Shown here in pieces: positions 41,001 through 51,615 of a stretch of DNA of 64,000 nt (position 1 is its first letter; every line of letters begins with the position of its first letter). Source of the stretch: Trinickia fusca (GTDB lineage: Bacteria; Pseudomonadota; Gammaproteobacteria; Burkholderiales; Burkholderiaceae); assembly GCF_003628145.1 (NCBI RefSeq), contig NZ_RBZV01000002.1, positions 310,001-374,000 on the forward strand, given 5' to 3'. A program made the translations under genes and the position numbers. The notes under the pieces were generated by a model. It saw nothing but the letters and a program-made list of their open reading frames with translations. It ran no database searches and was not told where the DNA came from.

Positions 41001-43885
41001 GCGACGAGCACGAGACCGCCCCCATCGCCGCCTTCGGGACCGAGGTCGATCAGCCAGTCGGCTGCACGGATCACATCGAGATTGTGCTCGATGACGATCA
41101 GCGAATGCCCACGCGCAAGCAGCTTGCCGAACGCGCGCATGAGCTTGGCGATGTCGTCGAAGTGCAAGCCGGTGGTCGGCTCGTCGAACATGAAGAGCCG
41201 GCCGCCCGGCGTCTTCTCCGCGCCGACCTTCGCGCTCGTCTCGGCGAGAAAGCCGGCGAGCTTGAGCCGCTGCGCTTCGCCGCCCGACAACGTCGGCACG
41301 GGCTGACCCAGCTTCACGTATTCGAGGCCGACATCGACGATCGGCTGCAACACGCGCAGCACTTCGGCGTCGCCGGCAAACAGCGCGACGGCTTCGCTGA
41401 CGGTGAGTTCGAGCACGTCGGCGATCGACAGCTGGCGTGCCGGTGTGCCGCGCTCGATCTGGACGTCGAGCACTTCGGCGCGATAGCGGCGGCCGTCGCA
41501 ATCGGGGCAGCGCAGATAGACATCCGAGAGGAACTGCATCTCGATGTGCTCGAAGCCGGAGCCACCGCAGGTCGGGCAACGCCCGTCGCCCGAGTTGAAG
41601 CTGAACGTGCCGGCGGCGTAGCCGCGTTGCAGCGCGAGCGGCGCTTTGGCGAACAGCTTGCGGATCTCGTCGAACGCGCCGACGTAGCTGGCCGGGTTCG
41701 AGCGTGCGGTCTTGCCGATCGGCGACTGGTCGACGAAGACGGCGTCAAGGATCAGTTCGGCGCCTTGCAGGCCGCGGTGCACACCCGGTGCTTCAGTCGC
41801 TCGACCCAAATGCCGCGCGAGCGCCGGATACAACACGTCCTGCACGAGCGTCGATTTGCCCGAGCCCGAGACGCCCGTCACGCACACGAGGCGCGCGAGC
41901 GGAATCTCCACCGTCACGTCGCGCAGGTTGTGCTCGCTCGCCCCTTCGAGCACGAGACGCGGCGTAGCCGCATCGACTTCGCGACGCGCCCAGTGCGTCG
42001 CATCGGCGACGTGGCGGCGCCCGCCCAGATAGTCGCCCGTCAGCGTCGGCGCACGGCGGATGTCGGCCGGCGTGCCGTCGTAGACGATCGTGCCGCCACG
42101 CTCGCCGGGTCCGGGGCCCATGTCGACGAGTCGATCGGCCGCCAGCATGACCGACGGATCGTGCTCGACGACGACGAGCGTATTGCCCGCATCCCGCAGA
42201 CGCTGCATGGCCTCGACGATCCGGTTCAGATCACGCGGATGCAACCCGATGCTGGGCTCGTCGAGCACGAACAGCGTTTTGGTCAGCGAGGTGCCGAGCG
42301 CCGTCGTCAAGTTGATGCGCTGCACCTCGCCGCCCGACAACGTGCGACTTTGACGATCGAGCGTGAGGTAGCCGAGCCCGACATCGCACAGATACTTGAG
42401 CCGCGTGCGCACTTCGGCAATCAGCAGCTTCAGCGCATCGTCGAGCAACGCGTTCGGCAGCGTGAGCTCGTCGAAGAAGCGGCGGATGCGCTCGATCGGC
42501 AACAGCATGACGTCGTGCACGGTGAGGCCCGGCAGCGCTTCGAGCTGCGCGCGCGCCCATTGCGTGCCGCGCGGCATGAAGCGCGCGTCGCGTGCGAGTA
42601 CCGCGTCGGCGCCAGCCTGCGTGCCGAGGCGCCACAGCAGCGACTCCGTCTTCAGGCGCGCACCGCCGCAGGTTTCGCACGGCGTGTAGCTGCGATATTT
42701 CGACAGCAGCACGCGAATGTGCATCTTGTACGCCTTCGACTCGAGGTAGCCGAAGAAGCGGCGCACGCCGTACCACTCGCGCTGCCACTCGCCGTTCCAG
42801 TCCGGCGAACCGTCGATGACCCAGTCGCGCTCGGCCTGCGTCAGCTCGGACCACGGCGTGCCGGTGCGGATGCGCGCGCGCGCCGCATAACGCATCAGAT
42901 CGTCCTGGCATTCCTTCCAGGCCGGCGTTTGCATCGGCTTGACGGCACCGCCCGCCAGCGTCTTGCGCGCGTCGGGGATCACGAGCCCGAGATCCACGCC
43001 GATCACGCGGCCGAAGCCGCGACACACATCACATGCGCCGTAGGCCGAGTTGAACGAGAACAAGCCGGGTTGCGGCTCGGCATAGCGGATGTCGCTGTCG
43101 GGGCAATGCAGGCCCGTCGAGAAGCGCCAGATCTGCGGAGCCGGTGCGGCTTGGCCATCGGCATCGCCCTCGGCCGATTCGGGCAGCACGTAGACATTCA
43201 CGCGCCCCGCCCCGCGCTTGAGCGACGCTTCGATCGCCTCGACGACGCGCACCTTCTCGGTCTTGTGCAGCCGGAAACGATCGGCGACGACATCGAGCAC
43301 CTTGCGCGTACCGCTCTTTGAGGTCACCTCCCGCTCGGCCTGCACACGCGTGTAACCGCTCGCGGACAGCCACTGGCCGACTTCTTCGGCGCTCGTGCTC
43401 TCGGGCAGCTCGACCGGGAACGTGACGACGAGCCGCGGATCGCGTTCGGCGGTGCGCTCGGCGAGTTCGACGTAAATCGTCTCGGGCGTATCGTGCCGCA
43501 CGGGCTGCGCCGTCACCTTGTCGAACAGCTGCGCCGCGCGCGCATACAGCAGCTTCAGATGATCGTTGAGCTCCGTCATCGTGCCGACCGTCGAACGCGA
43601 GCTGCGCACGGGATTGGTCTGGTCGATGGCGATCGCCGGTGGCACGCCGTCGACGCGATCGACCTGCGGCCGATCCATGCGATCGAGAAATTGACGTGCG
43701 TACGCGCTGAATGTTTCGACGTAACGCCGCTGCCCCTCGGCATACAGCGTGTCGAACACGAGACTCGATTTGCCGGAGCCCGACGGCCCTGTGACGACGG
43801 TCATCTCGCCGGTACGCAACTCGAGATCGAGGTTTTTGAGATTGTGCTGACGGGCACCCCGGATGCGGATGACGCCGGAAGTCAT
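38003..43885 (-). CDS. Tandem (double-length) UvrA-type excinuclease ABC subunit A
   Basis: 1960 residues, twice the usual UvrA. Two complete UvrA units are fused head to tail. Unit 1 (about 1-970) has Walker [10 protein letters not shown] and GVSGSGKST, signatures LSGGEVQRI and LSGGEAQRL, and Walker [11 protein letters not shown] and [10 protein letters not shown]. Unit 2 (about 1000-1960) has two GVSGSGKST, two LSGGEAQRI, and [10 protein letters not shown] and LDEPTVGLH. CxxC zinc modules (such as CPTCGG, CPDCDG, CPVCG, CPACEG, CDVCHG) are present in both. All four ATPase sites look intact. UvrA dimerises to scan DNA for damage, so this chain may be a covalent pseudo-dimer (inference). The ATG at 43885 has AGGA 7 bases upstream. 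A separate single-length uvrA is expected elsewhere. Confidence 0.9.
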   Translation of the reverse strand: MTSGVIRIRGARQHNLKNLDLELRTGEMTVVTGPSGSGKSSLVFDTLYAEGQRRYVETFSAYARQFLDRMDRPQVDRVDGVPPAIAIDQTNPVRSSRSTVGTMTELNDHLKLLYARAAQLFDKVTAQPVRHDTPETIYVELAERTAERDPRLVVTFPVELPESTSAEEVGQWLSASGYTRVQAEREVTSKSGTRKVLDVVADRFRLHKTEKVRVVEAIEASLKRGAGRVNVYVLPESAEGDADGQAAPAPQIWRFSTGLHCPDSDIRYAEPQPGLFSFNSAYGACDVCRGFGRVIGVDLGLVIPDARKTLAGGAVKPMQTPAWKECQDDLMRYAARARIRTGTPWSELTQAERDWVIDGSPDWNGEWQREWYGVRRFFGYLESKAYKMHIRVLLSKYRSYTPCETCGGARLKTESLLWRLGTQAGADAVLARDARFMPRGTQWARAQLEALPGLTVHDVMLLPIERIRRFFDELTLPNALLDDALKLLIAEVRTRLKYLCDVGLGYLTLDRQSRTLSGGEVQRINLTTALGTSLTKTLFVLDEPSIGLHPRDLNRIVEAMQRLRDAGNTLVVVEHDPSVMLAADRLVDMGPGPGERGGTIVYDGTPADIRRAPTLTGDYLGGRRHVADATHWARREVDAATPRLVLEGASEHNLRDVTVEIPLARLVCVTGVSGSGKSTLVQDVLYPALARHLGRATEAPGVHRGLQGAELILDAVFVDQSPIGKTARSNPASYVGAFDEIRKLFAKAPLALQRGYAAGTFSFNSGDGRCPTCGGSGFEHIEMQFLSDVYLRCPDCDGRRYRAEVLDVQIERGTPARQLSIADVLELTVSEAVALFAGDAEVLRVLQPIVDVGLEYVKLGQPVPTLSGGEAQRLKLAGFLAETSAKVGAEKTPGGRLFMFDEPTTGLHFDDIAKLMRAFGKLLARGHSLIVIEHNLDVIRAADWLIDLGPEGGDGGGLVLVAGTPDDVKACAESHTGVALIQYERALGQGAEQAFAAADTGRPLQSALAAVRARRVVEGEDVVRIVNAREHNLKALHVDIPHGKFNVITGVSGSGKSTLAFDILFHEGQRRYLESLNAYARSIVQPAGRPEVDAVYGIPPTVAIEQRLSRGGRKSTVATTSEVWHFLRLLYVKLGVQHCVHDDAPVTPQSVESIAAQLLREHAGRHVGFFAPLVVNRKGVYTDLAKWAKARGHTHLRVDGEFVPVEPWPKLERFREHTIELPVADLVISADREDELRRALDATLELGKGIMHLIAPLDGLADALANGHSTAGIGTLQVLSVKRACPVCGTSYPELDPRMFSYNSKHGWCGSCVGTGLALTREQRAAFDDTGFADDGRGREQTLPSEELEPEGVGETPCPDCGGTRLNAAARAVYFGAHSIVDVGQWTVSDTRRWIDALELDGRDAQIARDVVAEIASRLRFLEEVGLGYLSLDRAAPSLSGGEAQRIRLAAQLGSNLQGVCYVLDEPTIGLHPRDNRILLDALRQLGDKGNTLVVVEHDEDTIRRADHIIDIGPGAGKRGGQLVAEGGVGDLAARGDSLTGQFLARPIVHPLQPRREVRADGAAGVPERWLTVHGARQHNLRDVTVGVPLARLVVVTGVSGSGKSTLARDVLMTNLLDAVGRSVLSSPATRRARRTAQETERAQPSRRTGSQTRASTPLNVTHRWVGCDSISGWEAIDRVLEVDQTPIGKTPRSCPATYIGVWDTIRKLFADTLEARARGYTASRFSFNTGDGRCPACEGQGVRTIGMSFLPDVKVPCDVCHGQRFNPETLAVTWRGKNIGDVLTMEIDEAVEFFAAMQSIAHPLQLMKDVGLGYLTLGQPSPTLSGGEAQRIKLVTELAKVRDDVTRRGQKAPHTLYVLDEPTVGLHMADVARLIRVLHRLVDAGHSVVVIEHDLDVIAEADWIVDLGPEGGAGGGTVVAAADPETLVTVRESHTGEALAPVLARVGQTFASDEGLRRA

Positions 43886-44123
43886 GGAACGGTCCTTTCT
43901 ACTCGCGAATCGATCGACACGCGCCACCCATTTCGAGATACGTGGCGCAAGCGTGCAATGATAGTCCGGCGCGCAAGACGGTGCCGCGTCGCGCGCCTGC
44001 TATCGTCGTTTGTTTCGTTTGCAGCGCCGCACGCGGCGGCGTACAGGCCATTGATCGGCAGGCCAGACTAATGGCGCATCGAGACGGATTGCGCCAACGA
44101 ACGCAAGCGGAACGAAAACGCGA

Positions 44124-44729
44124 CTAGCGTGCCTGCCCGAGCACGGCGGCGATGCGCCCCTGCAGGACGGGCACGAGTTCGCGCTCGAACCAGGGATGAC
44201 GTTTGAACCAGCCCTGATTGCGTGGCGAAGGATGCGGCAGCGGCAGCCGATGCTCGCCATAGTCGCGCCATGCAGCGACGGTATCGGTCAGCGTCGCACG
44301 CCGCTCGTTAGCCAGAAAATGCTGCTGCGCGTAGGCGCCGACCAGCAGCAGCAGTTCGATGTTCGGCAGCTCGGCAAGCACGCGCTCGAGCCATAGCTCG
44401 GCGCATTCGCGTCGCGGGGGCAGATCGCCTGACGCACCGCGCCCCGGGTAGCAATACCCCATCGGCAACAGCGCGACGCGGTCGGCGTCGTAGAAGACGT
44501 CGGGACCGATGCCCATCCACGCGCGCAGGCGCTCGCCGCTGCGATCGTTCCATGGAATACCGGTCTCGTGCACGCGCACACCGGGCGCCTGGCCGACGAC
44601 GAGCACGCGCGCACCACGCCCCGCCTGCAGAACTGGCCGAGGCCCAAGCGGCAGATGCGGCTCACACACGCGGCACGCGCGAATCTCGGCGAGCAGCACA
44701 GGCAAGCCGGAGGGTTGGGAAGTCGTCAT
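44124..44729 (-). CDS. Uracil-DNA glycosylase family protein
   Basis: 201 residues. The UDG superfamily fold is indicated by the motif VLVVGQAPG (motif I region), GYCYPGRG, LLLLVGAYAQQHFL and the late HPSPRNQGWFKRHPWF, which carries the motif II His. Only one CxxC pair (CRVC) is near the N-terminus, so the four-cysteine iron-sulfur cluster of families 4/5 is not clearly present. It may remove uracil or another damaged base from DNA. Its neighbour uvrA-like gene is also a repair gene. The ATG at 44729 is preferred over a TTG two codons upstream. Confidence 0.8.
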   Translation of the reverse strand: MTTSQPSGLPVLLAEIRACRVCEPHLPLGPRPVLQAGRGARVLVVGQAPGVRVHETGIPWNDRSGERLRAWMGIGPDVFYDADRVALLPMGYCYPGRGASGDLPPRRECAELWLERVLAELPNIELLLLVGAYAQQHFLANERRATLTDTVAAWRDYGEHRLPLPHPSPRNQGWFKRHPWFERELVPVLQGRIAAVLGQAR

Positions 44730-44801
44730 TGGCAACGGTGGTACGACACGGCGTCAGGCGCCAAGACAAAGCGAAATCGAAGCGGCACAGCGCAGTTCAA
44801 C

Positions 44802-45170
44802 TCAGCGATGCGCGAGCTTTTCCTGCAAATAATCGCGCAGCGCCACGGCCTGATTGTGCTCGCGATCGCGCGCGCCGTACACGAGCGTCAGCCGCCCGTG
44901 CCTCGCCGCCTCGGCGAGCGGTTGCCACGCCTCGACGTTGTCGTCGAGCTCGGCGCGGTAGCGTTCGATGAAAGCGTCCCAGCGCTCGGGATCGTGTCCG
45001 AACCAACGGCGCAGCTCCGTGCTCGGCGCGACCTCGCGCAGCCAGGCTTCGATCCGCAGCGATTCCTTCGTGACGCCGCGCGGCCACATGCGGTCGACGA
45101 GATAGCGCGCGCCGTCGTCATCCCCCGGTGGATCGTAGGCCCGGGCAATATCGATTCGAATGGGCTTCAT
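44802..45170 (-). CDS. DUF488 family protein (YeaO-like)
   Basis: 122 residues. The DUF488 signature is seen in IDIARAYDPPGDDDGARYLVDRMWPRGVTKESLRIEAWLREVAPS and TLVYGARDREHNQAVALRDYL. Function unknown. The protein is small, soluble and widely distributed. It lies between the UDG-family gene and a membrane protein gene on the same strand. Confidence 0.85.
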   Translation of the reverse strand: MKPIRIDIARAYDPPGDDDGARYLVDRMWPRGVTKESLRIEAWLREVAPSTELRRWFGHDPERWDAFIERYRAELDDNVEAWQPLAEAARHGRLTLVYGARDREHNQAVALRDYLQEKLAHR

Positions 45171-45227
45171 GGCGCCTCCTTCCGGGCGCGGATGCTCGAC
45201 CCGCGTCGCCGCGTTTGCTGATGCCGT

Positions 45228-46088
45228 TCACCCTTGCCGCAGGGTTGCATCGAGTGCCCGAGCCGCGGCGCGATCGCCCTCGGTCACGAGCGTCGCGCGA
45301 AATACGGTCTGTCGATTGTGTCCCGCCGCGGCCGGCGAATCCCACAGCAACTCGACATGCGAGCGGCGTGCCCTACCGCTTGCTCGCGCGGGCCGTGCCG
45401 TCGCGCTCGGCCCGACGCCTGCGGCACCCGGCGCTGCCGCGGCCGCTCCCTCGGGCAAGCCATGCATTTCTTGTAGCACAGGCTCGCGCACGAGCGGATC
45501 GGATGGCGGCCATATGACGGACAACTCGCGCGCATCGTACTGCCCGAGTTTGCGGCTTTCGGCCCAGACGACGACGGTGCGCGTGGCCGCATCGAGCGCG
45601 ATGGCGTAGCGGCCGATCGCAAAGCGCCGTGCAGCCACGTTGGTGCGCCACAGCGCGCGCGGACGGCAGATCCATAGTACGGCGGCATACAGCGCCGGCA
45701 CGACGACGAGCCAGCCATTGGTATCGGCGATCGCATGCACGGTGCGGCGCCCGCCGGCGGCCCAGATGAACAGGCCGATCGACCACAGCGCGAACAATAG
45801 TCCGAGGAAGGCAAAGAGACGCAATGCCTGGCGCAGCCACTGCGGCAGCGGATGGAACGGCCGCTCGGCGCGCGCCCGCGCACCGGGCAGCACGATCAGC
45901 AGAAACAGGAAGACGGCATTGACCGATGCCCACGGCGACGAGGTGATAGCCGCGAACGAGGCGCCATAGCCCATCTGCGACATCGAGTAGAGCCAGCGAG
46001 CGACGAGCACGAGACCGATGGCGCGCAGCGCGAAAATCGTTCCGGCGCCGGGCGCTGGACTCGCGGGCGTAGGGGTCGGTCTCGTCAA
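45228..46088 (-). CDS. Conserved hypothetical membrane protein
   Basis: 286 residues with four predicted membrane helices in the first half (about 18-165) and a soluble C-terminal part that resembles a PH-like or beta-rich domain (RFAIGRYAIALDAATRTVVVWAESRKLGQYDARELSVIWPP). No family is recognised. The start is a TTG at 46088, chosen because GAGGAGG lies 5 bases before it. The long frame upstream of it is Arg-rich and not credible. Confidence 0.6.
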   Translation of the reverse strand: MTRPTPTPASPAPGAGTIFALRAIGLVLVARWLYSMSQMGYGASFAAITSSPWASVNAVFLFLLIVLPGARARAERPFHPLPQWLRQALRLFAFLGLLFALWSIGLFIWAAGGRRTVHAIADTNGWLVVVPALYAAVLWICRPRALWRTNVAARRFAIGRYAIALDAATRTVVVWAESRKLGQYDARELSVIWPPSDPLVREPVLQEMHGLPEGAAAAAPGAAGVGPSATARPARASGRARRSHVELLWDSPAAAGHNRQTVFRATLVTEGDRAAARALDATLRQG

Positions 46089-46181
46089 GACATCCTCCTC
46101 GGGTTGGGACGGGCGGCTGCGGCTTGCCGCGGCATGGCAATTATAGGGACTAGCCCCTATGCCCTGCCGTCCGGTCGCTAC

Positions 46182-46222
46182 AAAAAAAAACGCCCCGCTT
46201 GCCTGGAAGGCAAACGGGGCGT
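46182..46222 (-). terminator. Intrinsic terminator after the glycosyltransferase gene
   Basis: A 14-bp stem (46190-46203 with 46209-46222; one mismatch) is followed on the minus strand by nine T. Confidence 0.95.
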
Positions 46223-46294
46223 GGTGATGCGATGCGAGTCGAACCGCGGCCCAGGCAGGCTTAGCGCCCGCCGGCACGCGGCAACCGGCGTCGA

Positions 46295-47359
46295 TCAGCC
46301 TGCCGCGACTTCGCGCAGCACCGTGCGGCGCTGCTGGCGCAGCAGGTTTTCGTACGATGCGAGGTAGTTCTGCGCCATCACCTTCGACGTGAAGCGCTCT
46401 TCGAACGCCTTGCGCACCGTTTCGCGGGGCAGCGTGTGCAGGCGCTTGACCGCGGCGACGGCCGACAGTTCGTCTTCGACGATGAAGCCCGACACACCGT
46501 TTTCGATGACTTCGGGCACCGAGCCGCGCTTGAACGCGATGACCGGCGTGCCGCATGCCATCGACTCGATCATGACGAGACCGAACGGCTCCGGCCAGTC
46601 GATCGGGAACAGCAGCGCATGCGCGTTGCCGAGGAACTCGGCCTTCTCGGATTCGTTGATTTCACCGATGTATTCGACGTGCGGCAGCGACATCAGCGGC
46701 TTGATGTGCTCTTCATAGTAGGCACGGTCGGCCTTGTCGAGCTTCGCGGCGATCTTGATCGGCATGCCGGCCTTCTCGGCGATCCGGATGGCCGTATCGA
46801 CACGCTTCTCGGGCGAAATGCGGCCGAGGAACGCGAGGTAGCTGGGCTTGGCGTCGACGCGCGGCGTGAGCAGGTTCTCCGGCAGACCGTGATAGACGGT
46901 CGAGAGCCAGCTAGCCTGCTGCAGCGGGATGCGCTGATTGTCCGAGATCGAGACGACCGGGACGTCGTTGAACGTGTTGAAGATCGGCTGCAGCTCGGGC
47001 AGGTCGAGACGGCCGTGCAGCGTCGTCAGGTGCGGCGTGGGCTGGCGCGAGAACAGCGAGAACGGGTAGTAGTCGATGTGGAAATGCAGCACGTCGAACT
47101 CGTCCGCACGGCGGCGCACTTCCTCGAGCAGCAACATATGCGGAGCCATCGTATCGCGGATCGACGGGTCCAGGCGCAGTGCCTGGGGCCAAACCGCTTC
47201 GAGCTTGGCAGACGTCTGCGAATCGCCGCTAGCAAAAAGCGTAACGTCGTGCCCGAGCTCGACCAGCGCTTCCGTCAAGTAAGACACGACGCGTTCCGTC
47301 CCGCCGTACAGCTTCGGGGGAACCGCTTCATGCAAAGGAGCGATTTGAGCGATCCGCAT
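46295..47359 (-). CDS. Family 4 glycosyltransferase
   Basis: 354 residues, GT-B fold. The N-terminal domain starts MRIAQIAPLHEAVPPKLYGGTE, with the glycine-rich acceptor-side loop. The donor-binding C-terminal domain has YLAFLGRISPEKRVDTAI and the EX7E-type segment EPFGLVMIESMACGTPVIA. Related proteins make trehalose, sucrose or surface polysaccharides. The sugar is not predictable. The ATG at 47359 has AGGAG 8 bases upstream. A strong terminator follows, so it is probably a single-gene unit. Confidence 0.88.
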   Translation of the reverse strand: MRIAQIAPLHEAVPPKLYGGTERVVSYLTEALVELGHDVTLFASGDSQTSAKLEAVWPQALRLDPSIRDTMAPHMLLLEEVRRRADEFDVLHFHIDYYPFSLFSRQPTPHLTTLHGRLDLPELQPIFNTFNDVPVVSISDNQRIPLQQASWLSTVYHGLPENLLTPRVDAKPSYLAFLGRISPEKRVDTAIRIAEKAGMPIKIAAKLDKADRAYYEEHIKPLMSLPHVEYIGEINESEKAEFLGNAHALLFPIDWPEPFGLVMIESMACGTPVIAFKRGSVPEVIENGVSGFIVEDELSAVAAVKRLHTLPRETVRKAFEERFTSKVMAQNYLASYENLLRQQRRTVLREVAAG

Positions 47360-48072
47360 ATGATGAACTCCTAATAAAAATTCAGGCAAAAATGTCTGCT
47401 TGTTTGTTGAAAGCGAATCGCCCGCTCGGGGCGGCAAGGCGGCGGCTCCATGCCGTCAAGCCCTTGCCGGACCGTTCCTTGGAAAACCTGCGGTGGTTCG
47501 CCTGGGTCGAGGACACCCTTTACTTTCACGGCGCTTACCGATCGGTGTCACATGCCGTACAACGCACGGAACCGACAATCGTTGACCGGAGCACACAGAT
47601 TCCTAAGGGCAAACCCGGTGTGCGATTATCCAGCCGGCGCGATGTTGCGCCGCACGGCCTTTCAAAGAATTTACATTGTTACAACCAGGAAACACTCTGC
47701 AAACCCTTGTCTTTCGCGCCGCGCCTACAGTAAGCCGATAGCGTTCGTGCCGCGACAAGCGAAAAACGCCGCCGCAGCGCCATCGAAACGAGGCCGCCGT
47801 CCGCGCCCATTCCCCGGGGCATTCGGACGTAAACTCATGATTCTACCCGAAAAATACCGTCCGCTCCCATATGGCGAGTCGACCTGAAGCGTGCATGGCG
47901 CTTGCTTGTCTTCATCGTCGATGCACTGCCGCAAACGGCCGTTGGCGTCATCCAACGTCAAGCTTCACGCTCCGATTGACGTCATGGATGTTTAGATCTG
48001 CGTCACGGATGTTTACAATGGCGGCGTGCCGAGCCATCTCGAATTTGGCTCGCGGTGCGCCCCCCGCAGACT
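47360..48072. promoter_or_regulatory. Long intergenic region with a 15-bp direct repeat before the ABC exporter
   Basis: No supported gene in about 700 bases between two divergent genes. Near its right end CGTCATGGATGTTTA (47980-47994) and CGTCACGGATGTTTA (48001-48015) form a direct repeat with one mismatch and a 21-base period (two helical turns), 58 bases before the likely start of the ABC exporter. This is a plausible activator or repressor site. Confidence 0.55.
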
Positions 48073-49953
48073 ATGCTTTTCATGACATCACCCGTTTCCC
48101 GTGCACGGCACGAACAACAATTGGAACATCTGACCGTCGCAGAGCGTAACGCCCGCAACGCGAAGCTCTCGAGCTACGCCGAGCGTCCCCTTGCCTTCCT
48201 GCTCAGCTATATCCGCCGCCATCCGGTCGAGCACGCGATCGTGCTCGTCAGCGTGTTCGCGGCCGTGGGCTGCGCCCTCGCCTCGCAGTACGCGATCAAG
48301 CATCTGATCGATGTGCTGGGCGCGGGCCGCCATCATCCCGGGCCACTGTGGACGGCCTTCGCCATCCTCGTGGGCCTGATCGCCGCCGACAACCTGCTGT
48401 GGCGCGTAGGCGGCTGGGTCGCCGCGCATGCGTTCGTCAACGTGACGGGCGACTTGCGGCGCGACCTGTTCCAGTATCTGACCGGCCACTCGCCGACCTA
48501 CTACGCCGAGCGTCAGCCCGGCACGCTCGCGAGCCGCATCACCGCCACCTCGAACGCGGTGTACACGTCCGAGAACACGATGGCCTGGAACGTACTGCCG
48601 CCGTGCATCGCCGTGCTCGGCGCCATCGTGATGATCGTTACCGTGAACCCGGTGATGGCCGCGGCGCTGATGTCGTGCTCGGGCATTCTCGCCGTCGTGC
48701 TGTTCAAGCTCGCCGGCCGCGGCTCGTCGCGCCATCACAGCTTCGCGGCCAAGGCCGCCGCCGTTGACGGCGAGCTCGTCGACATCATCAGCAACATGGG
48801 GCTCGTGCGCGCGTTCGGCATGACCTTTCGCGAGCAGCAGCGCTTCGGCTCCACGGTCAAGGCCGAGATGGATGCACGCCGCCAGAGCCTGCTGTATCTG
48901 GAGCGCCTGCGCCTGCTGCACGCCGTGATCACGGCGCTGCTGTCCGCGGGCCTGCTCGGCTGGGCATTGTGGCTGTGGGATCAGGGCCGCGCGACCTCCG
49001 GCGACATCGTGCTCGTGAGCTCGCTCGGCTTCACGATCCTGCACGGTACGCGCGACCTGGCCGTGGCCCTCGTCGATGTCACGCAGCACATCGCGCGGCT
49101 CGCCGAGGCCGTCAAGACGCTGCTCGAGCCGCACGGCATGCCCGACCGCGAAACGGCCGTCAGTCTCACGACGAACGGTGGGCAAGTCGCCTTCGAAGGC
49201 ATCACGTTCGCCTATCCGCGTCGCCGGCCGATTCTCGATCATTTCGACCTGCGTATCGAAGCAGGTCAGCGCGTGGGGCTCGTGGGCAAGTCGGGCGCCG
49301 GCAAGTCGACCGTGCTCGCGCTGCTGCAGCGCTTTTACGACACGCAAGGCGGCTCGATCAAGATCGACGGCCAGGACATCGCCTCGATCACGCAGGACAG
49401 CCTGCGCCACGCTATCGCGCTCGTGCCGCAGGACATCGCGCTGTTTCACCGCACCGTCTACGAGAACATCGCCTACGGCCGGCCCGAGGCCTCCCGCGAG
49501 GAAGTGCTGGCAGCCGCGCGCGAAGCCCGTTGCACGGACTTCATCGAAGCGATGCCCGACGGCTTCGACACGGTCGTCGGCGATCGCGGCGTGAAGCTCT
49601 CGGGCGGTCAGCGTCAGCGCATCGCCATCGCCCGCGCGATTCTGAAGAATGCGCCGATCCTGCTGCTCGACGAAGCAACGTCGGCACTCGACAGCGCATC
49701 GGAAGAAGCGATCCAGCAGGCGCTCGACCGGCTCATGGTCGGCCGCACCGTGATCGCGATCGCGCACCGGCTCTCGACGCTGCAGAATTTCGACCGGATC
49801 ATCGTGATGAGCGCAGGCAAGGTCATCGACGACGGCACGCCCCAAGCCCTGCGCGACCGTCCCGGCATCTACCGCGACCTGCTCGCCAAGCAGCACGGCA
49901 AAGGCACGCTGCTGCATCCGGGCGGCCGCAAGATCGACGAGCACGTCGCCTGA
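48073..49953 (+). CDS. MsbA-type ABC exporter (fused membrane and ATPase domains)
   Basis: 626 residues from the ATG at 48073. Six membrane helices (about 50-330) are followed by an ATPase domain with Walker A GKSGAGKST, Q-loop VPQDIALFH, signature LSGGQRQRIAIAR, Walker B ILLLDEATSALD and H-loop AHRLSTL. It would export a lipid, peptide or drug as a homodimer. Lipid A flippase activity is possible, but the sequence does not prove it is MsbA. The start is unclear: ATG at 48073, ATG at 48082 or GTG at 48055, none with a strong ribosome-binding site. Confidence 0.88.
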   Translation: MLFMTSPVSRARHEQQLEHLTVAERNARNAKLSSYAERPLAFLLSYIRRHPVEHAIVLVSVFAAVGCALASQYAIKHLIDVLGAGRHHPGPLWTAFAILVGLIAADNLLWRVGGWVAAHAFVNVTGDLRRDLFQYLTGHSPTYYAERQPGTLASRITATSNAVYTSENTMAWNVLPPCIAVLGAIVMIVTVNPVMAAALMSCSGILAVVLFKLAGRGSSRHHSFAAKAAAVDGELVDIISNMGLVRAFGMTFREQQRFGSTVKAEMDARRQSLLYLERLRLLHAVITALLSAGLLGWALWLWDQGRATSGDIVLVSSLGFTILHGTRDLAVALVDVTQHIARLAEAVKTLLEPHGMPDRETAVSLTTNGGQVAFEGITFAYPRRRPILDHFDLRIEAGQRVGLVGKSGAGKSTVLALLQRFYDTQGGSIKIDGQDIASITQDSLRHAIALVPQDIALFHRTVYENIAYGRPEASREEVLAAAREARCTDFIEAMPDGFDTVVGDRGVKLSGGQRQRIAIARAILKNAPILLLDEATSALDSASEEAIQQALDRLMVGRTVIAIAHRLSTLQNFDRIIVMSAGKVIDDGTPQALRDRPGIYRDLLAKQHGKGTLLHPGGRKIDEHVA

Positions 49954-50087
49954 TCGAGACCTGAACGGGTGGGCGGTTCGCCAGGCGCCGCCCTTCCCAT
50001 TCTGTTGTTCTGTCCTTTTGTCCCGTTATGCGAAGCAGTCCGAAGCAGGCATGACGCCGCTTCGCGCTTCGCCTCTCCCCCCTGGCA

Positions 50088-51533
50088 TTACGCCTCGACG
50101 CGCTTCGCTGCGGCCTTGGCTCGCGGCGCACGACGCTTGGCCGTGCCTTCTCCATCTTTCAGATCTCGCAGGAAGTTGTCGCGCCATACCGAGACGTTGT
50201 TCTCGCGCAGCTGCGCGATCATGTCGCGATAGCGCGCGCGGCGCTCGGCCAGCGGCATCGCGAGTCCCTGCGCGAGTGCATCGGCCATCCCGTCGATGTC
50301 GATCGGATTGACGATCAAGGCCCCCGTGAGCTCCTGCGCCGCGCCGGCGAAACGCGACAGCACGAGCACGCCGGGATCGTCGGGATCCTGCGCCGACACA
50401 TACTCCTTCGCGACGAGGTTCATGCCGTCGCGCAACGGCGTCACGTAGCCGACGTGCGACTGCCGGAACAGCGCAGCCAGCACTTGGCGTTCATATTGCC
50501 GGTGGATATAGCGGATCGGCGTCCAGTCGAGTTCGGCAAAGCGCCCGTTGATACGGCCCGACTCGCTTTCGAGCCGCAGGCGAATGTCCTGATAGGCATG
50601 CATGTCGGCGCGCGTGGGCGGCGCGATCTGCACGAACGACACATGATTGCGATACGCGGGCACCTGATCGAGCAGCCGCTCGAAGGCGCGAAAGCGCTCG
50701 ACGAGGCCCTTCGAATAATCGAGTCGATCGACGCTCATGATGAGCTTGCGCTCGTGCAGCGTCGCCTTCATCGTGCGCGCGGGCTTGCCGCGCGTGCCGG
50801 CCTTCGCGAGCTGGGCGATTTCGTCGGGGTACACGCCGATCGGGTACGCTTGCGCGCGCAAGGTCCGGCCGAAGGCGTGCACGAGCGTCGGCGCCTTGTC
50901 CGCGCCAGCCTCGACCTGTCCGCCTGCCTCGTGCACGACATATTCGCAAAACGCGCGCAGATCGGGCACGGTCTGAAAGCCGAGCAGATCGAACGAGCAC
51001 AGCGCCTCGACGAGCGCGCGATGCGGCGGCACCGACAACAGCACCTGCGGGGCCGGAAACGGAATGTGCAGGAAAAAGCCGAGGCGGTTCTTCACGCCGG
51101 CCGCACGTAGCGCCTGCGCGAACGGAATCAGATGATAGTCGTGGACCCAGATCACATCGTCCTCGCGCAGCAGCGGCACGAGTTGCTGGGCCAGCCACGC
51201 GTTGACGCGGCAGTAGCCTTCGAAGTCGTGGCGGTCGTACTGGATCAGATCGGCGCGATAGTGAAACGCGGGCCATAGCGTCGCATTCGAAAATCCACGG
51301 TAGTACTGGTCGTAATCGCGACGCACGAGGCCGATCGTCGCGAACGTGACCGGGCCGCGCTCGACGACGTCGATATGGGGCGGAGTCGACGACAGCACCT
51401 CGCCGCTCCAGCCGAACCACATGCCGCCCGTTTCCTTCAGCGCGTCGTAGACGCCGACCGCGAGGCCGCCAGCGGCCGGGCCGCCCTCCGAGATCGGCGC
51501 GACGCGGTTCGAGACGATGATGAGGCGACTCAT
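50088..51533 (-). CDS. otsA: Trehalose-6-phosphate synthase
   Basis: 481 residues, GT20 family. It makes trehalose-6-phosphate from UDP-glucose and glucose-6-phosphate. Landmarks are [53 protein letters not shown] and [12 protein letters not shown]. The ATG at 51533 has GGAAGG 8 bases upstream. The C-terminal 20 residues are Lys/Arg/Ala-rich. It follows otsB after 82 bases, so the pair is likely one operon for osmo- and desiccation protection. Confidence 0.96.
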   Translation of the reverse strand: MSRLIIVSNRVAPISEGGPAAGGLAVGVYDALKETGGMWFGWSGEVLSSTPPHIDVVERGPVTFATIGLVRRDYDQYYRGFSNATLWPAFHYRADLIQYDRHDFEGYCRVNAWLAQQLVPLLREDDVIWVHDYHLIPFAQALRAAGVKNRLGFFLHIPFPAPQVLLSVPPHRALVEALCSFDLLGFQTVPDLRAFCEYVVHEAGGQVEAGADKAPTLVHAFGRTLRAQAYPIGVYPDEIAQLAKAGTRGKPARTMKATLHERKLIMSVDRLDYSKGLVERFRAFERLLDQVPAYRNHVSFVQIAPPTRADMHAYQDIRLRLESESGRINGRFAELDWTPIRYIHRQYERQVLAALFRQSHVGYVTPLRDGMNLVAKEYVSAQDPDDPGVLVLSRFAGAAQELTGALIVNPIDIDGMADALAQGLAMPLAERRARYRDMIAQLRENNVSVWRDNFLRDLKDGEGTAKRRAPRAKAAAKRVEA

Positions 51534-51615
51534 GACGATGCCTTCCGCCGGGCCGTCCCAAGGAAGGCATCCGCCCCCTCGGGGGGCAGTGAACGAAAGT
51601 GAGCGTGGAAGCTGT

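Noticed and set aside
38477-43321. A very long open frame opposite the tandem UvrA gene
   Set aside because: Its translation is Arg/Ala/His/Asp-rich with no domain, as expected for the antisense of a GC-rich gene. uvrA motifs on the other strand are unambiguous. The same holds for long frames opposite ftsH/folP, carB and ppk.
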